Assembly: GCF_900106035.1 (NCBI RefSeq)
Contig: NZ_FNUC01000004.1
Location: 682,001 to 746,000, forward strand
Source of the DNA: Jiangella alba
GTDB lineage: Bacteria > Actinomycetota > Actinomycetes > Jiangellales > Jiangellaceae
Direction of reading: 5' to 3'
Length of the DNA stretch: 64,000 nt
The notes beneath the pieces were generated by a model. It did not search any database and was not told where the DNA came from. It saw only the letters and a program-made list of their open reading frames with translations. Below, in pieces: positions 8,164 to 17,339 of the stretch. The translations under genes and the position numbers were made by a program. Position 1 is the stretch's first letter. Every line of letters begins with the position of its first letter.

Positions 8164-9596
8164 GCGGGGACCTCCACGGTGGATCGGGACGCGAGCAGCG
8201 CGGCGACGTCGGCGCGGCAGCCGCCGCAGCCGGTGGTCGCGCGGGTGGTGGCGGCGACCTCGGCGACGGTGCCGGCGCCGGCCGCGCGGATCCGGCCGGC
8301 GGTGACGCCGTTGCAGCGGCAGATGGTCTGGTCGTCCGGCGCGTCCGCGGCGTCGGCGGAGGACGCGGCCACGCCGGGGAAGATCAGCGCCCGCCGGTCG
8401 GCCGGCGCCGGCGCCGCGCGGTCAAACAGCTGGGTGACGGCGCCGACGGTCTCCGGCCCGCCGAGCATGATCGCGCCGGTGACGCGGTCGTCGCGGATCA
8501 CGACCTTCTGGTACGTCCCGCGGGCCGGGTCGGCGAACCGCAGCACCTCGACGCCGTCGGCGAAGTCGTCGACGTCGGTCTCGCCCATCGCGGCGAGGTC
8601 GACGCCGGCCGCCTTGAGCCGGGTGACGACGGCCGAGCCGCCGTAGCGCGCGGGCCCGCCGCTGAGCACGTCCGCCAGCACCGCGGCCTGCTCCCACGCC
8701 GGCGCCACCAGCCCGTACACCTGGCCGTCGTGCTGCGCGCACTCGCCGATGGCGTGGATCGCCGGGTCGGTCACCGAGGTCATGGTGTCGTCGACGACGA
8801 CCGCCCGGCCGGTCTCGAGCCCCGCCGCGGCGGCCAGCGCACTGTTCGGACGCACGCCGCAGGCCACGACGACGAGGTCGGCCGGCAGCCGGGTGCCGTC
8901 CTCCAGCCGCAGGCCGCGCCCGCCGCCGCCCCAGCCGTCGGTGAACCGCACCGCTCCCGCGTTCAGCCGCACGTGCACCCCCAGCGAGCGCAGCGTCCGG
9001 GCCAGCACCCGGCCGGCGTCGAGGTCCAGCTGCCGCTCCATCGGCCGGTCCGCCGGGTGCACGACCTCGACGGCGATGCCACGACCGGCCAGCCCGCGGG
9101 CCGCCTCCAGGCCGAGCAGCCCGCCGCCGAGCACCACCGCGTGCCGCACCCGGTGCAGCCGCGCCAGCATCGCCCGGCAGTCGCCCAGCGTGCGGAACAC
9201 GGCGACGTCGCGGTCCAGCTCGCCGTCGTCGCCGGTCAGCCCCTCGATCGGCGGCACCCACGGACGGCTGCCGGTGGCCAGCACGAGGTGGTCGTACGGG
9301 ACGTGCTCACCGGCGGTGGTCAGGACCCGGCGGCGGCGACGGTCGATCGCGGCCACGGTGACGCCGGTGCGCAGCTCGACGTCTTCGGCGGCGTACCAGG
9401 CCGACGGCACCGTCTCGATCTCCGCCGGCGCCAGCGACCCGGCCAGCACCGACGACAGCAGCACCCGGTTGTACGCGGCTTCCGGCTCCGCACCCAGCAC
9501 CGTCAGCTCGAACCGGCGGCCGGGGTCGCGGGTGCGCAGCTCCTGCACGAACCGGGCGCCGGCCATGCCGTGCCCGACGACGAGGACCCGGGTCAC
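8160..9596 (-). CDS. FAD-dependent reductase with C-terminal BFD [2Fe-2S] domain (nitrate reductase electron-transfer component)
   Basis: 478 residues from GTG 9596. It has an N-terminal FAD motif (VVGHGMAGARFVQEL), an NAD(P) fold (VVLGGGLLGLEAARGL), a rubredoxin-reductase-like middle and a C-terminal BFD-like [2Fe-2S] domain with CRCNG and CGGC cysteine pairs. It resembles the N-terminal half of NirB but lacks the siroheme part. Coupled by 4-bp overlaps between the nitrate reductase gene and nirB, it most likely passes electrons from NAD(P)H to the molybdenum subunit, like NasB/NasC-type partners. It could have arisen by duplication of the nirB 5' half; that is inference. Confidence 0.85.
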   Translation of the reverse strand: MTRVLVVGHGMAGARFVQELRTRDPGRRFELTVLGAEPEAAYNRVLLSSVLAGSLAPAEIETVPSAWYAAEDVELRTGVTVAAIDRRRRRVLTTAGEHVPYDHLVLATGSRPWVPPIEGLTGDDGELDRDVAVFRTLGDCRAMLARLHRVRHAVVLGGGLLGLEAARGLAGRGIAVEVVHPADRPMERQLDLDAGRVLARTLRSLGVHVRLNAGAVRFTDGWGGGGRGLRLEDGTRLPADLVVVACGVRPNSALAAAAGLETGRAVVVDDTMTSVTDPAIHAIGECAQHDGQVYGLVAPAWEQAAVLADVLSGGPARYGGSAVVTRLKAAGVDLAAMGETDVDDFADGVEVLRFADPARGTYQKVVIRDDRVTGAIMLGGPETVGAVTQLFDRAAPAPADRRALIFPGVAASSADAADAPDDQTICRCNGVTAGRIRAAGAGTVAEVAATTRATTGCGGCRADVAALLASRSTVEVPA

Positions 9597-11740
9597 GCGA
9601 CCACCCGCTCCAGCCGTACCGCGCACACCTTGAACTCCGGCATCCGCGACACCGGGTCCAGCGCGGGGTTCGTCACCCGGTTCACCGCCTGCTCGCCGCC
9701 CCAGTGGAACGGCATGAAGACGGTGTCGGGCCGGATGGTCGTGGTCAGCCGGACCCGCCCGACGGCGTCGCCGCGGCGGCTGACCACCCGGACGAGGTCG
9801 CCGTCGGCCAGCCCGGACCGGAGGGCCAGGTCGGGGTGGATCTCCACGTGCGGCTCGGCCGCCAGCGCCGCGATCCGGCGGGTCTGCGCACCACTCTGGT
9901 ACTGCTGCAGGATCCGCCCGGTCGTGAGGTACACCGGGTGCTCCGCGTCGACGTCCTCGGCCGGCGGCCGGTGCTCGACGGCGACGAACCGGGCCCGGCC
10001 GTCCGGCGTCGGGAAGCCGTCCGCGAACAGCCGCGGCGTCCCCGGGTGCGCGACCGACGGGCACGGCCAGAACACGCCGCCCTCGGCGTCGATGCGGTCC
10101 CAGCCGATGCCGGCGTAGTCGGCGACGCCGCCCGCACTGGCCCGGCGCAACTCGTCGTAGACGGTCTCCGGGTCGTCGCTGAACCGGTCGCCGCGGCCCA
10201 GTCGCTCCGCGAGCGCGGCCAGCACGGACAGCTCGGTGCGCACCCCCGGCGGCGGCGCGACCGCCCGGCGACGGCGGATCACCCGGCCCTCGAGGTTGGT
10301 CATCGTGCCGTCCTCCTCGGCCCACTGCGTGACCGGCAGGACGACGTCGGCCAGCGCGGCGGTCTCGGACAGCACGACGTCGCTGACCACCAGCAGGTCG
10401 AGCGCGGCCAGCCGGTCCGCGACGAACCGGCCCCGCGGCGACGACACGGCGAGATTCGTGCCGTGCACCAGCAGCGCCCGCGGCCCGCCGTCCGTCCCGA
10501 GGCGCTCGATCAGCTCGTACGCCGACGGGCCCGGCCCGGGCAGGTCGTCCGGGTCGACGCCCCAGACGGCGGCGACGTGCGCGCGGGCGGCGGGATCGTC
10601 GATGCGCCGGTACCCGGGCAGCTGGTCCGCCTTCTGCCCGTGTTCGCGCCCGCCCTGACCGTTGCCCTGGCCGGTGATGCAGCCGAACCCGCTGGACGGC
10701 TTGCCGGGCAGGCCGAGCGCCAGCGTCAGGTTGATCAGCGCCGAGACGGTGTCGGTGCCCTTGCTCTGCTGCTCCGCGCCGCGGGCGGTGAGGACGACGG
10801 CGCCGCGGCCGCGCGCGCCCGCGGCCAGCTGCGCGACCGTCGCCCGCTGTGCCTGCACCGAGACTCCCGTGACCCGTTCCACCCGCTCCGGCCACCACTG
10901 CGCGGCCGCCCGCCAGGCCGCGTCGAAGCCGGTCGTGCGGTCGTGGATGTAGGCGCGGTCGGCGTGACCGTCGGCGACGGCGATGTGCAGCAGCCCGAGC
11001 GCCAGCGCGAGGTCGGTGCCGGGCAGCACCGGCAGGTGCAGCGTCGCCCGCTCGGCCGTGGCGGTGTGGCGCGGGTCGGCGACGATCAGTGCGCCGCCGC
11101 GGTCGACGACGGCGGCCAGGTGCCGCACGAACGGCGGCATCGTCTCGGCGACGTTGCCGCCGGCCAGCAGGACGGCGCCCGTCTCGGCGAGGTCGGGCAG
11201 CGGGAACGGCAGCCCGCGGTCGATGCCGAACGCCCGGTTCGACGCCGCCGCAGCCGACGACATGCAGTACCGGCCGTTGTAGTCGATGTTCTTCGTCCGC
11301 AGCGCGACCCTGGCGAACTTGCCCAGCTGGTAGGCTTTCTCGTTGGTCAGCCCGCCGCCGCCGAGGACGGCGACCGTGTCGCGGCCGTGGTCGCGCTGGG
11401 TCGCGGTCAGCCGGGCCGCCACCACGTCCAGCGCCTCGTCCCAGCTCGCCTCGCGAAACGACGCCGACCGGTCGACACGCAGCAGCGGCGTCGTCAGCCG
11501 GTGCGGCGACGAGAGCAGCTCGGCCGCCGTCCAGCCCTTCTGGCACAGGCCGCCGCGGTTGGTCGGGAAGTCGCGCGGGCCCACGGTAACGCGGCCGACG
11601 GCGTCCGCCGTCAGCGTCATCGCGCACTGCAGCGCGCAGTACGCGCAGTGGGTGGCCGTGGTGCCCATGCCCGCCACGATGTGAACCGGCCGTTTCCGGA
11701 CCGGCTCCGTCACGTTACGCCCGCGATAAATGCCTCGCAC
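9593..11740 (-). CDS. nasA: Assimilatory nitrate reductase, molybdopterin catalytic subunit
   Basis: 715 residues. The N-terminal [4Fe-4S] site is complete (Cys32, Cys35, Cys39 and Cys66 in HCAYCALQC and GLCQKGW). It is followed by the molybdopterin oxidoreductase domain (NGRYCMSSAAAA, GGNVAETMPP) and the C-terminal dinucleotide-binding domain (YLTTGRILQQYQSGAQTRR). It reduces nitrate to nitrite in the cytoplasm. No twin-arginine signal is present, as expected for the assimilatory enzyme. GTG 11740 is preferred because GGAGG lies 6 bases before it; a shorter start near the iron-sulfur motif is possible. narK lies 22 bp upstream. Confidence 0.92.
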   Translation of the reverse strand: MRGIYRGRNVTEPVRKRPVHIVAGMGTTATHCAYCALQCAMTLTADAVGRVTVGPRDFPTNRGGLCQKGWTAAELLSSPHRLTTPLLRVDRSASFREASWDEALDVVAARLTATQRDHGRDTVAVLGGGGLTNEKAYQLGKFARVALRTKNIDYNGRYCMSSAAAASNRAFGIDRGLPFPLPDLAETGAVLLAGGNVAETMPPFVRHLAAVVDRGGALIVADPRHTATAERATLHLPVLPGTDLALALGLLHIAVADGHADRAYIHDRTTGFDAAWRAAAQWWPERVERVTGVSVQAQRATVAQLAAGARGRGAVVLTARGAEQQSKGTDTVSALINLTLALGLPGKPSSGFGCITGQGNGQGGREHGQKADQLPGYRRIDDPAARAHVAAVWGVDPDDLPGPGPSAYELIERLGTDGGPRALLVHGTNLAVSSPRGRFVADRLAALDLLVVSDVVLSETAALADVVLPVTQWAEEDGTMTNLEGRVIRRRRAVAPPPGVRTELSVLAALAERLGRGDRFSDDPETVYDELRRASAGGVADYAGIGWDRIDAEGGVFWPCPSVAHPGTPRLFADGFPTPDGRARFVAVEHRPPAEDVDAEHPVYLTTGRILQQYQSGAQTRRIAALAAEPHVEIHPDLALRSGLADGDLVRVVSRRGDAVGRVRLTTTIRPDTVFMPFHWGGEQAVNRVTNPALDPVSRMPEFKVCAVRLERVVA

Positions 11741-11762
11741 TCGTCACCTCCGCCGGCCGTGA

Positions 11763-13130
11763 TCAGATGTCGGAGCCGGCCAGTGCCGCACCCCGTCGCG
11801 CGTAGTTCCACCAGGTCAGGAGCGCACAGGTGACGTAGAAGCCGAGGAAGATCACGAACGCGGCCGCCACCGCGCCGGCCGGCACCCGGCCGTCGTTCAC
11901 CAGGCCGAGCACACCGAACGTCGCGACGATGGCGAACCCGCCGAACGCGCCCACCGCCGACGACAGCCCGATGACGGCGGCCGCCTCCGTCCGGTCACGG
12001 AAGATCATCGGGATCATCCGGAACGTCGACCCGTTGCCGAGCCCGGTCGTCACGAACACCAGCAGGAACGCGCCGAGGAACAGCGGCCAGCTGCCGCCGT
12101 CGACCGCCACGATCACGACGACGGTGCCGGCGGCCATCGCCGCGAAGTTCCAGAACGTCACCCGCGCCCCACCCACCCGGTCGGACAGCCAGCCGCCGAA
12201 CGGCCGCGCCACCGAACCGACCAGCGCGCCGAGGAACGCGTAGTTCGCCGCCGGCACCTCCGGGAACTGCAGCTGGATGAGCAGCGGGAACGCCGACGAG
12301 TAGCCGATGAACGAGCCGAACGTGCCGATGTAGAGCCACGACACGATCCAGGTGTGCCGGTGCCGGACGACCGTGATCTGCGAGCGGAACGTCGCCAGCG
12401 ACACCGACAGGTTGTCCATGAAGAACCACGCGCAGACCGCCGCGACCAGCCCCAGCGCCGCCCACGCCCATCCCGCCCGGGCCAGGTCCACCCCGGCGGC
12501 GCTCGCGCCGACCAGCCCGAACAGCCCGCCGGCGCCGACGATCAGCGGCAGCCCGAGCTGGATCAGCGCGACGCCGATGTTCCCGCCGGCCGCGTTCAGG
12601 CCGAGCGCCAGTCCCTTCGACCGGTCCGGGTAGAAGAAGCTGATGTTCGTCATGCTGGACGCGAAGTTCCCGCCGCCGAACCCGGCCGTCGCCGCGATCA
12701 GCAGGAACGCCCAGTACGGCGTGCCCGGGTTGCCGACCGCCACCGCCAGCAGCACCGTCGGCACGAGCAGCAGCAGCCCGCTGACGACCGTCCAGTTCCG
12801 GCCGCCGAAGCGCGGGACCGCGAACGTGTACGGGATGCGCAGGACCGCGCCGACCAGGTTCGGGACCGCGACGAGGAAGAACATCTGGGCGGCGCTGAAG
12901 CCGAAGCCGTAGTGGGCGACCAGCAGCGCGGACGAGATGCTCCACAGCGTCCACACCGAGAACGCGACGTTCTCGGCGACGATGGAGACGACCAGGTTGC
13001 GCCGGGCGATGCCGCGGCCGGTGCGCTGCCAGAACGTCTCGTCCTCCGGCTCCCAGTGGTCGATCCACCGCCCGCCCCGTCGCACGGGAGGGGACGGCGC
13101 GGGCGGGGCGAGCGTTGGCGTCTGTGTCAT
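11763..13130 (-). CDS. narK: Nitrate/nitrite transporter, MFS NarK family
   Basis: 455 residues with twelve hydrophobic segments and the nitrate signature glycine stretches GFGGGNFASSMTNISFFYP and TGLGNGSTFRMIP typical of NarK/NasA porters. A ~45-residue soluble N-terminus (WIDHWEPEDETFW) is usual in actinobacterial members. It imports nitrate, and may export nitrite, at the membrane. It is the first gene of the nitrate operon: nasA starts 22 bp downstream. ATG 13130 is preceded by GGAGG at a good distance. The 160 bp up to the divergent reductase gene must hold the operon promoter. Confidence 0.93.
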   Translation of the reverse strand: MTQTPTLAPPAPSPPVRRGGRWIDHWEPEDETFWQRTGRGIARRNLVVSIVAENVAFSVWTLWSISSALLVAHYGFGFSAAQMFFLVAVPNLVGAVLRIPYTFAVPRFGGRNWTVVSGLLLLVPTVLLAVAVGNPGTPYWAFLLIAATAGFGGGNFASSMTNISFFYPDRSKGLALGLNAAGGNIGVALIQLGLPLIVGAGGLFGLVGASAAGVDLARAGWAWAALGLVAAVCAWFFMDNLSVSLATFRSQITVVRHRHTWIVSWLYIGTFGSFIGYSSAFPLLIQLQFPEVPAANYAFLGALVGSVARPFGGWLSDRVGGARVTFWNFAAMAAGTVVVIVAVDGGSWPLFLGAFLLVFVTTGLGNGSTFRMIPMIFRDRTEAAAVIGLSSAVGAFGGFAIVATFGVLGLVNDGRVPAGAVAAAFVIFLGFYVTCALLTWWNYARRGAALAGSDI

Positions 13131-13294
13131 GACGTCCTCCGGGTCGGGGGTCTGACTCCGACGCCGACGCTAGGAACGCGCCGTTACCGCGGTGTCGCCC
13201 GAGCAGCCCGCCCGTGTCAACGTCTCCTCACGCCGCCCCCACCGCGCCCGTGAGCCTCTGGTGCGGGCGGGCGCCGACGGCATACGTTGGTGGG
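13131..13294. promoter_or_regulatory. Divergent promoter region of the nitrate operon and the ferredoxin reductase gene
   Basis: The reductase side has TACGTT at 13283-13288, exactly 6 bases before ATG 13295, a leaderless-type -10. On the minus strand a TTGACA lies at about 13216-13221 as a possible distant -35 for narK, followed by GC-rich sequence containing GGAAC (13173-13177) and GTTAC (13183-13187). I could not fit a convincing GlnR site to these. Confidence 0.45.
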
Positions 13295-14644
13295 ATGGAG
13301 GACGACGGGAGTCGATCCGAGGCGGCCGGCCGGGCGGCCGCCATCGTCGGTGCGGGTCCGGCCGGGCTGTACGCCCTGGCGGCGCTGGTCCGCGAGGAAC
13401 GGTTCGACCGCATCGACGTGTTCGAGGCCGCGCCCGCCCCGTACGGCCTGGTCCGTTACGGCGTCGCGCCTGACCATCCGAAGACCCGCAACATCTCGCG
13501 CGTGCTGGCCCGCGGCTTCGAGCACACCCGGGTGCGGTTCCTCGGCAACGTGAGCGTGGGCCGCGACATCACGGTCGACGAGCTGCGGGCCGGCTACGAC
13601 GCCGTGGTGGTGTCCACCGGCATGCTCGGCGACCGCCGGCTCGGCATCCCGGGCGAGGACCTCCCCGGCTCGTACGGCGCGTCCGAGCTGGTCGCCTGGT
13701 ACACCGGCCACCCCGAGGCGGGCGCCGTCTCGCTGCCACACGGTCTCACCAGTGCGACGGTCATCGGCGCCGGCAACGTCGCCCTCGACATCGCGCGCAT
13801 CCTCGCCAAGGACGCGACGGCGCTGCGCGGCACCTCCATGCCGCGGCACGTCCTCGAGACGCTCGCCGCCAGCACCGTCACCGACATCCACCTCGTCGCC
13901 CGGCGCGGGCCGGCGCAGGCCAAGTTCACCTCGCCCGAGCTGCACGAGCTGGGCGCCCTCGACGCCGTCGATCTCGTCGTCGACCCCGCCGACCTCGTGC
14001 TCGGACCGGCCGACGAGGAGGCCGTGGCCCACGACCGGCACGCCAAGGTCACCGTCGACGTCTGCCGCGAGTGGTCCGAGCGCCCGGTCACCGGCGCGCC
14101 GCGCCGCATCCACCTGCACTACTGGCGGCGGCCGGCGCGCATCCTCGGCGACACCGCGGTCGCCGGCATCGAGCTCGAGCCCACCCGGCCCGGCGGCGCG
14201 CCGACGCTCACGCTGCCGACGCAACTGGTCGTGCGGGCCATCGGCTACCACGGCCGGCCGATCCCGGGGCTGCCGTTCGACGAGAGCAGCGGCACCATCC
14301 CGTCGCAGGACGGCCGGGTGCTCGACGACGGCGCGACGCTCGCCGGGGTCTACGTGACCGGCTGGCTGCGCCGCGGCCCCACCGGCGTCATCGCGACCAA
14401 CCGCGGCGACGCCAACGAGGTCGCCGAGTCGGTGCTCGCCGACCTCGACACCCTGCCGGAGCGTCCGTCCGACCCCGACAGCGTCGACAAGCTGCTGGCC
14501 GAGCGCGGCGTCAGGGTCGTGACGTGGGCCGACTGGCTACGGCTCGAGGCGCACGAGAAGGCGACTGGCGACGCCGCGGGCGGTGACCCGATCGTGGTGC
14601 ACGACCTCGCCACCGCCCTCGAGGTCATCGACGCCGCCGGCTGA
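13295..14644 (+). CDS. FprA-type ferredoxin/adrenodoxin-NADP+ reductase
   Basis: 449 residues from ATG 13295; a frame open back to GTG 13214 exists but the leaderless -10 favours 13295. It has the FAD fold (AAIVGAGPAGLYALAAL), the adrenodoxin-reductase motif PYGLVRYGVAPDHPKTRN, and an NADP-binding fold (VIGAGNVALDIARILA). The family moves electrons between NADPH and ferredoxin in the cytoplasm. The C-terminal WLRRGPTGVIATNRGDANE is typical. It is divergent from the nitrate operon, so it might serve redox supply there, but this is not shown. Its 3' end overlaps the convergent PBP gene by 20 bp. Confidence 0.88.
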   Translation: MEDDGSRSEAAGRAAAIVGAGPAGLYALAALVREERFDRIDVFEAAPAPYGLVRYGVAPDHPKTRNISRVLARGFEHTRVRFLGNVSVGRDITVDELRAGYDAVVVSTGMLGDRRLGIPGEDLPGSYGASELVAWYTGHPEAGAVSLPHGLTSATVIGAGNVALDIARILAKDATALRGTSMPRHVLETLAASTVTDIHLVARRGPAQAKFTSPELHELGALDAVDLVVDPADLVLGPADEEAVAHDRHAKVTVDVCREWSERPVTGAPRRIHLHYWRRPARILGDTAVAGIELEPTRPGGAPTLTLPTQLVVRAIGYHGRPIPGLPFDESSGTIPSQDGRVLDDGATLAGVYVTGWLRRGPTGVIATNRGDANEVAESVLADLDTLPERPSDPDSVDKLLAERGVRVVTWADWLRLEAHEKATGDAAGGDPIVVHDLATALEVIDAAG

Positions 14645-17084
14645 TCCCGCCGACGGCCAGCGCACCCGCGCCGAGCAGCACGACCGCGCCCCGGCCCGCG
14701 TCGGCGCCGGTGTCGGTGCCGCCCAGCTCGGTGCCGATCTCGGTGCCACCGGTGTCCGTCCCGCCGGTGTCGGTGCCACCCGTGTCGGTGCCGCCGGTGT
14801 CGGTGCCGGACTCGGTGCCGCCGGTGTCCGTCCCGCCGGTGTCGGTGCCGGACTCGGTGCCGCCGGTGTCCGTGCCGCCGGTGTCCGTGCCGCCCGTGTC
14901 GGTGCCGGACTCGGTGCCGCCGTCAGTACCGGGCGGCGGCTCTTCGCCACCCTCGTCGCTGCTCGGCGGCGGCTCCTCGGTCGGCGGCGGCTCCTCGGTC
15001 GGGGGCCGCCCGCCCTCGTTGCCGTTCTGGTTGCCGTTGTTGTCGTCCTCGTCCTCGTCGTCGTTGTCAGGACGGTTGGGACGGTTGTTGCTCGGCCGGT
15101 CCTCGTCGTCGTTGCCGTTGTCCTCGCGGATGTTCGCGGCGTCGGGGAAGTCCTCCTCGGGCAGCCCCTCGAGCGCGCCCTCCATGAACGCCGTCCAGGT
15201 GCGGCCGGGGAAGGCGCCGCCGCTGAAGTGGGACATGCCGCCGACGCCGTCGAGCGACTCGGTGCCGTCGCCGCGGAAGTACACGACCGACGCTGCCAGC
15301 TGCGGCGTGTAGCCGGCGAACCAGGCCGTCTTGTCGTCGTGGGTACCCGTCTTCGCGGCGACCGGGCGGTCGAGGTCCTGTGCGGCGTCGGCGGTGCCGT
15401 TGTCGACGGTCTCGGTGAGCGCGTAGGTGACGTCGTTGGTGACGTCCTCCTCGTACACCCGCTCCCCGGACGCCTGCAGCTCGTGGATGACGGCGCCGTC
15501 GCGGTCGACGATCTGCTGGACGGTGGTCGTGGTCGAGCGCAGGCCCTGGGCCGCGAGCGTGGCGTAGGAGTTGGCCATGTTCAGCGCCGACACGCCGCCG
15601 ATGCCGATGGCGATGCGCGGGTTGAGGTTCGCGGACAACTGCTCGTCGTCGGGGAACCCGGCCCGGACCAGGGAGTCGGCCACCTTGTCGGCACCCATCT
15701 GCAGGGCGACGTCGACGAACGCGGTGTTGACGGAGCTCTCCATGGCGCGTTCGAGCGTGACGTTGCGGCCGTAGTCGCGGTTGCCCTGGTTGTTCACCGG
15801 CGGGCCGAGCTCGGGCGGGTCGAACGGCGAGTTGCCCCAGAAGCGGCTGCGCAGCGAGTAGCCGTTCTCCAGCGCCGCGGCCAGCACGAACGGCTTCACC
15901 GTGGACCCGGCCTGCGGGATGGCGTCGACGGCGTCGTTGTAGCTCTGCTCGACGGCGTCGGGCCCGCCGTACACCGCCACGACGGCGCCGTCGCCGGGCC
16001 GCACCGCCGCGAGGCCGATGCGCACGCCGTCGGCGTCCTCGGTGGGCCGCTCATCCTGGATCGCCTGGATGGCCGCCGACTGCGCCTGCGTGTTGAACGT
16101 GGACGTCACGCGCAGGCCGCCGGTCTCGATCTCCTGCTCGTCGTAGCCCATCGCGACCAGCTCGTTGCGGACCATCATCAGCAGGTAGCCGTTGGGCCCG
16201 CCGTACCGGTTGACCTGCTGCTCGGGCAGGATCTCCGGCGGCACGGTGGCGTCGGCGGTGGCTTGGTCGACGGCGCCGGTCGTGACCATGCCGTCGAGGA
16301 CGTACTGGAACCGCTGCGCGAACCGCTCGGCGTTCTCGGGGCCGAGCGTGGGGTCGTAGCGGGTCGGCGAGCGCAGGATGGCGGCCAGCGCGGCGCTCTG
16401 CGCGAGGTCGAGGTCGGCGACGTCGACGCCGAAGTACGACCGCGAGGCCGTCTGCACGCCGTACGTGCCGCGGCCGAACCAGATGGTGTTGAGGTAGTCG
16501 CCCAGGATCTGGTCCTTGTCGACGTCCTGGTCGATCTTCACCGAGATGACCAGCTCGCGCAGCTTCCGCGTGTAGGAGCGGTCCTGGGTGAGGTAGTAGT
16601 TCTTGACGTACTGCTGCGTGATGGTCGAGCCGCCACCGGCGCTGGACGAGCCGGTCAGCGCGTCCCAGCCGGCCCGGGCCATGCCGGTGATCGAGAACCC
16701 GGAGTTCTCGTAGAAGCTGCGGTCCTCGGCCGCCACGACGGCCTGCTGGAGGGTCTCGGGGATCTCCTCGATGCCGACGATCTCACGGTTCTCGGCGCTG
16801 AACCGGCCCAGCTCGGTCTGGCCGTCGTCCCAGTAGACGATGGTCGACTCGGAGGTGGAGAAGTCGTTCGGCTCGGGCACGTCGATCATCGCGAACGCGA
16901 TGCCGATGGCACCCGCGAACAGCAGGAACAGGCCGAGCACGGTGAAGCCGAACACCTTCCAGTTGAAGATGCGGCGCCAGCCGGTCCGCTTCTTGCGGCC
17001 GGCTCGATAACGCGGACCGCCCCGGTCGGGGCGGTCGGAGGGGTCGGCGGATTCGGTGTGATCGGGTTCGGGTTCCGTGCTCAT
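14625..17084 (-). CDS. Class A penicillin-binding protein (transglycosylase/transpeptidase) with long low-complexity tail
   Basis: 819 residues from ATG 17084. A basic cytoplasmic N-terminus is followed by one membrane segment (~residues 42-66). Then come the GT51 glycosyltransferase domain (EDRSFYENSGF; GGGSTITQQ) and the transpeptidase domain with all three active-site motifs: STVK in AGSTVKPF, SVN in ESSVNTAF, and KTG in AAKTGTHDD. It polymerises and crosslinks peptidoglycan outside the membrane. The tail is unusual: an Asn/Asp/Pro/Glu-rich linker, many TDTGG repeats, then a hydrophobic stretch and RRRR at the very end, resembling a cell-wall sorting signal without LPXTG. An earlier ATG at 17129 has no ribosome site. 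Confidence 0.93.
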   Translation of the reverse strand: MSTEPEPDHTESADPSDRPDRGGPRYRAGRKKRTGWRRIFNWKVFGFTVLGLFLLFAGAIGIAFAMIDVPEPNDFSTSESTIVYWDDGQTELGRFSAENREIVGIEEIPETLQQAVVAAEDRSFYENSGFSITGMARAGWDALTGSSSAGGGSTITQQYVKNYYLTQDRSYTRKLRELVISVKIDQDVDKDQILGDYLNTIWFGRGTYGVQTASRSYFGVDVADLDLAQSAALAAILRSPTRYDPTLGPENAERFAQRFQYVLDGMVTTGAVDQATADATVPPEILPEQQVNRYGGPNGYLLMMVRNELVAMGYDEQEIETGGLRVTSTFNTQAQSAAIQAIQDERPTEDADGVRIGLAAVRPGDGAVVAVYGGPDAVEQSYNDAVDAIPQAGSTVKPFVLAAALENGYSLRSRFWGNSPFDPPELGPPVNNQGNRDYGRNVTLERAMESSVNTAFVDVALQMGADKVADSLVRAGFPDDEQLSANLNPRIAIGIGGVSALNMANSYATLAAQGLRSTTTTVQQIVDRDGAVIHELQASGERVYEEDVTNDVTYALTETVDNGTADAAQDLDRPVAAKTGTHDDKTAWFAGYTPQLAASVVYFRGDGTESLDGVGGMSHFSGGAFPGRTWTAFMEGALEGLPEEDFPDAANIREDNGNDDEDRPSNNRPNRPDNDDEDEDDNNGNQNGNEGGRPPTEEPPPTEEPPPSSDEGGEEPPPGTDGGTESGTDTGGTDTGGTDTGGTESGTDTGGTDTGGTESGTDTGGTDTGGTDTGGTDTGGTEIGTELGGTDTGADAGRGAVVLLGAGALAVGGISRRRR
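14710..14925. repeat. 15-bp-period tandem repeat encoding TDTGG units in the PBP tail
   Basis: GGTGTC(G/C)GTGCCGCC-type units recur with 15-bp spacing, encoding (on the minus strand) GGTDT and GGTESGTDT pentapeptide variants. The units are imperfect and interrupted by three copies of a GGTESG variant. Copy number is likely to vary between strains. Confidence 0.8.
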
Positions 17085-17339
17085 GACGTCTTCGATGGTA
17101 CGTTGCGCGGTTTGGGTGGCTCGTGCCATTGGGAAGACGGCTGGGACCGCTGTGGAGTTCCGGGCCGCCGGGCGACGCCGATCACACCACCCGGCGCCGC
17201 TGCGGCCCGCCCGGGGACGGGCACGGCGCAGCGACGTTCTCCGCCACCCCCGCGAGCGGAGACCACGTCTCGCCGCGCCCTGCCCGCCGACCCGGTATAC
17301 CCGGTTCGTACCGGAATCGAAACCGAGGCCGGGGTCACA

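Noticed and set aside
5839-8646. 935-codon plus-strand open frame across nirB
   Set aside because: It is the mirror of nirB with Arg/Val/Gln-rich content and no motif.
8160-11627. Apparent 1,155-codon fusion of nitrate reductase and FAD reductase
   Set aside because: The first two thirds are out of frame with the real nitrate reductase. Two separate genes joined by a GTGA overlap explain the region.
13173-13187. Possible GlnR box (GGAAC and GTTAC) upstream of narK
   Set aside because: The half-site spacing and orientation do not fit the usual GTNAC-N6-GNAAC pattern, so I do not call it.
14640-14720. LPXTG sorting motif in the PBP tail
   Set aside because: The hydrophobic and basic tail is present, but no LPXTG or close variant precedes it.
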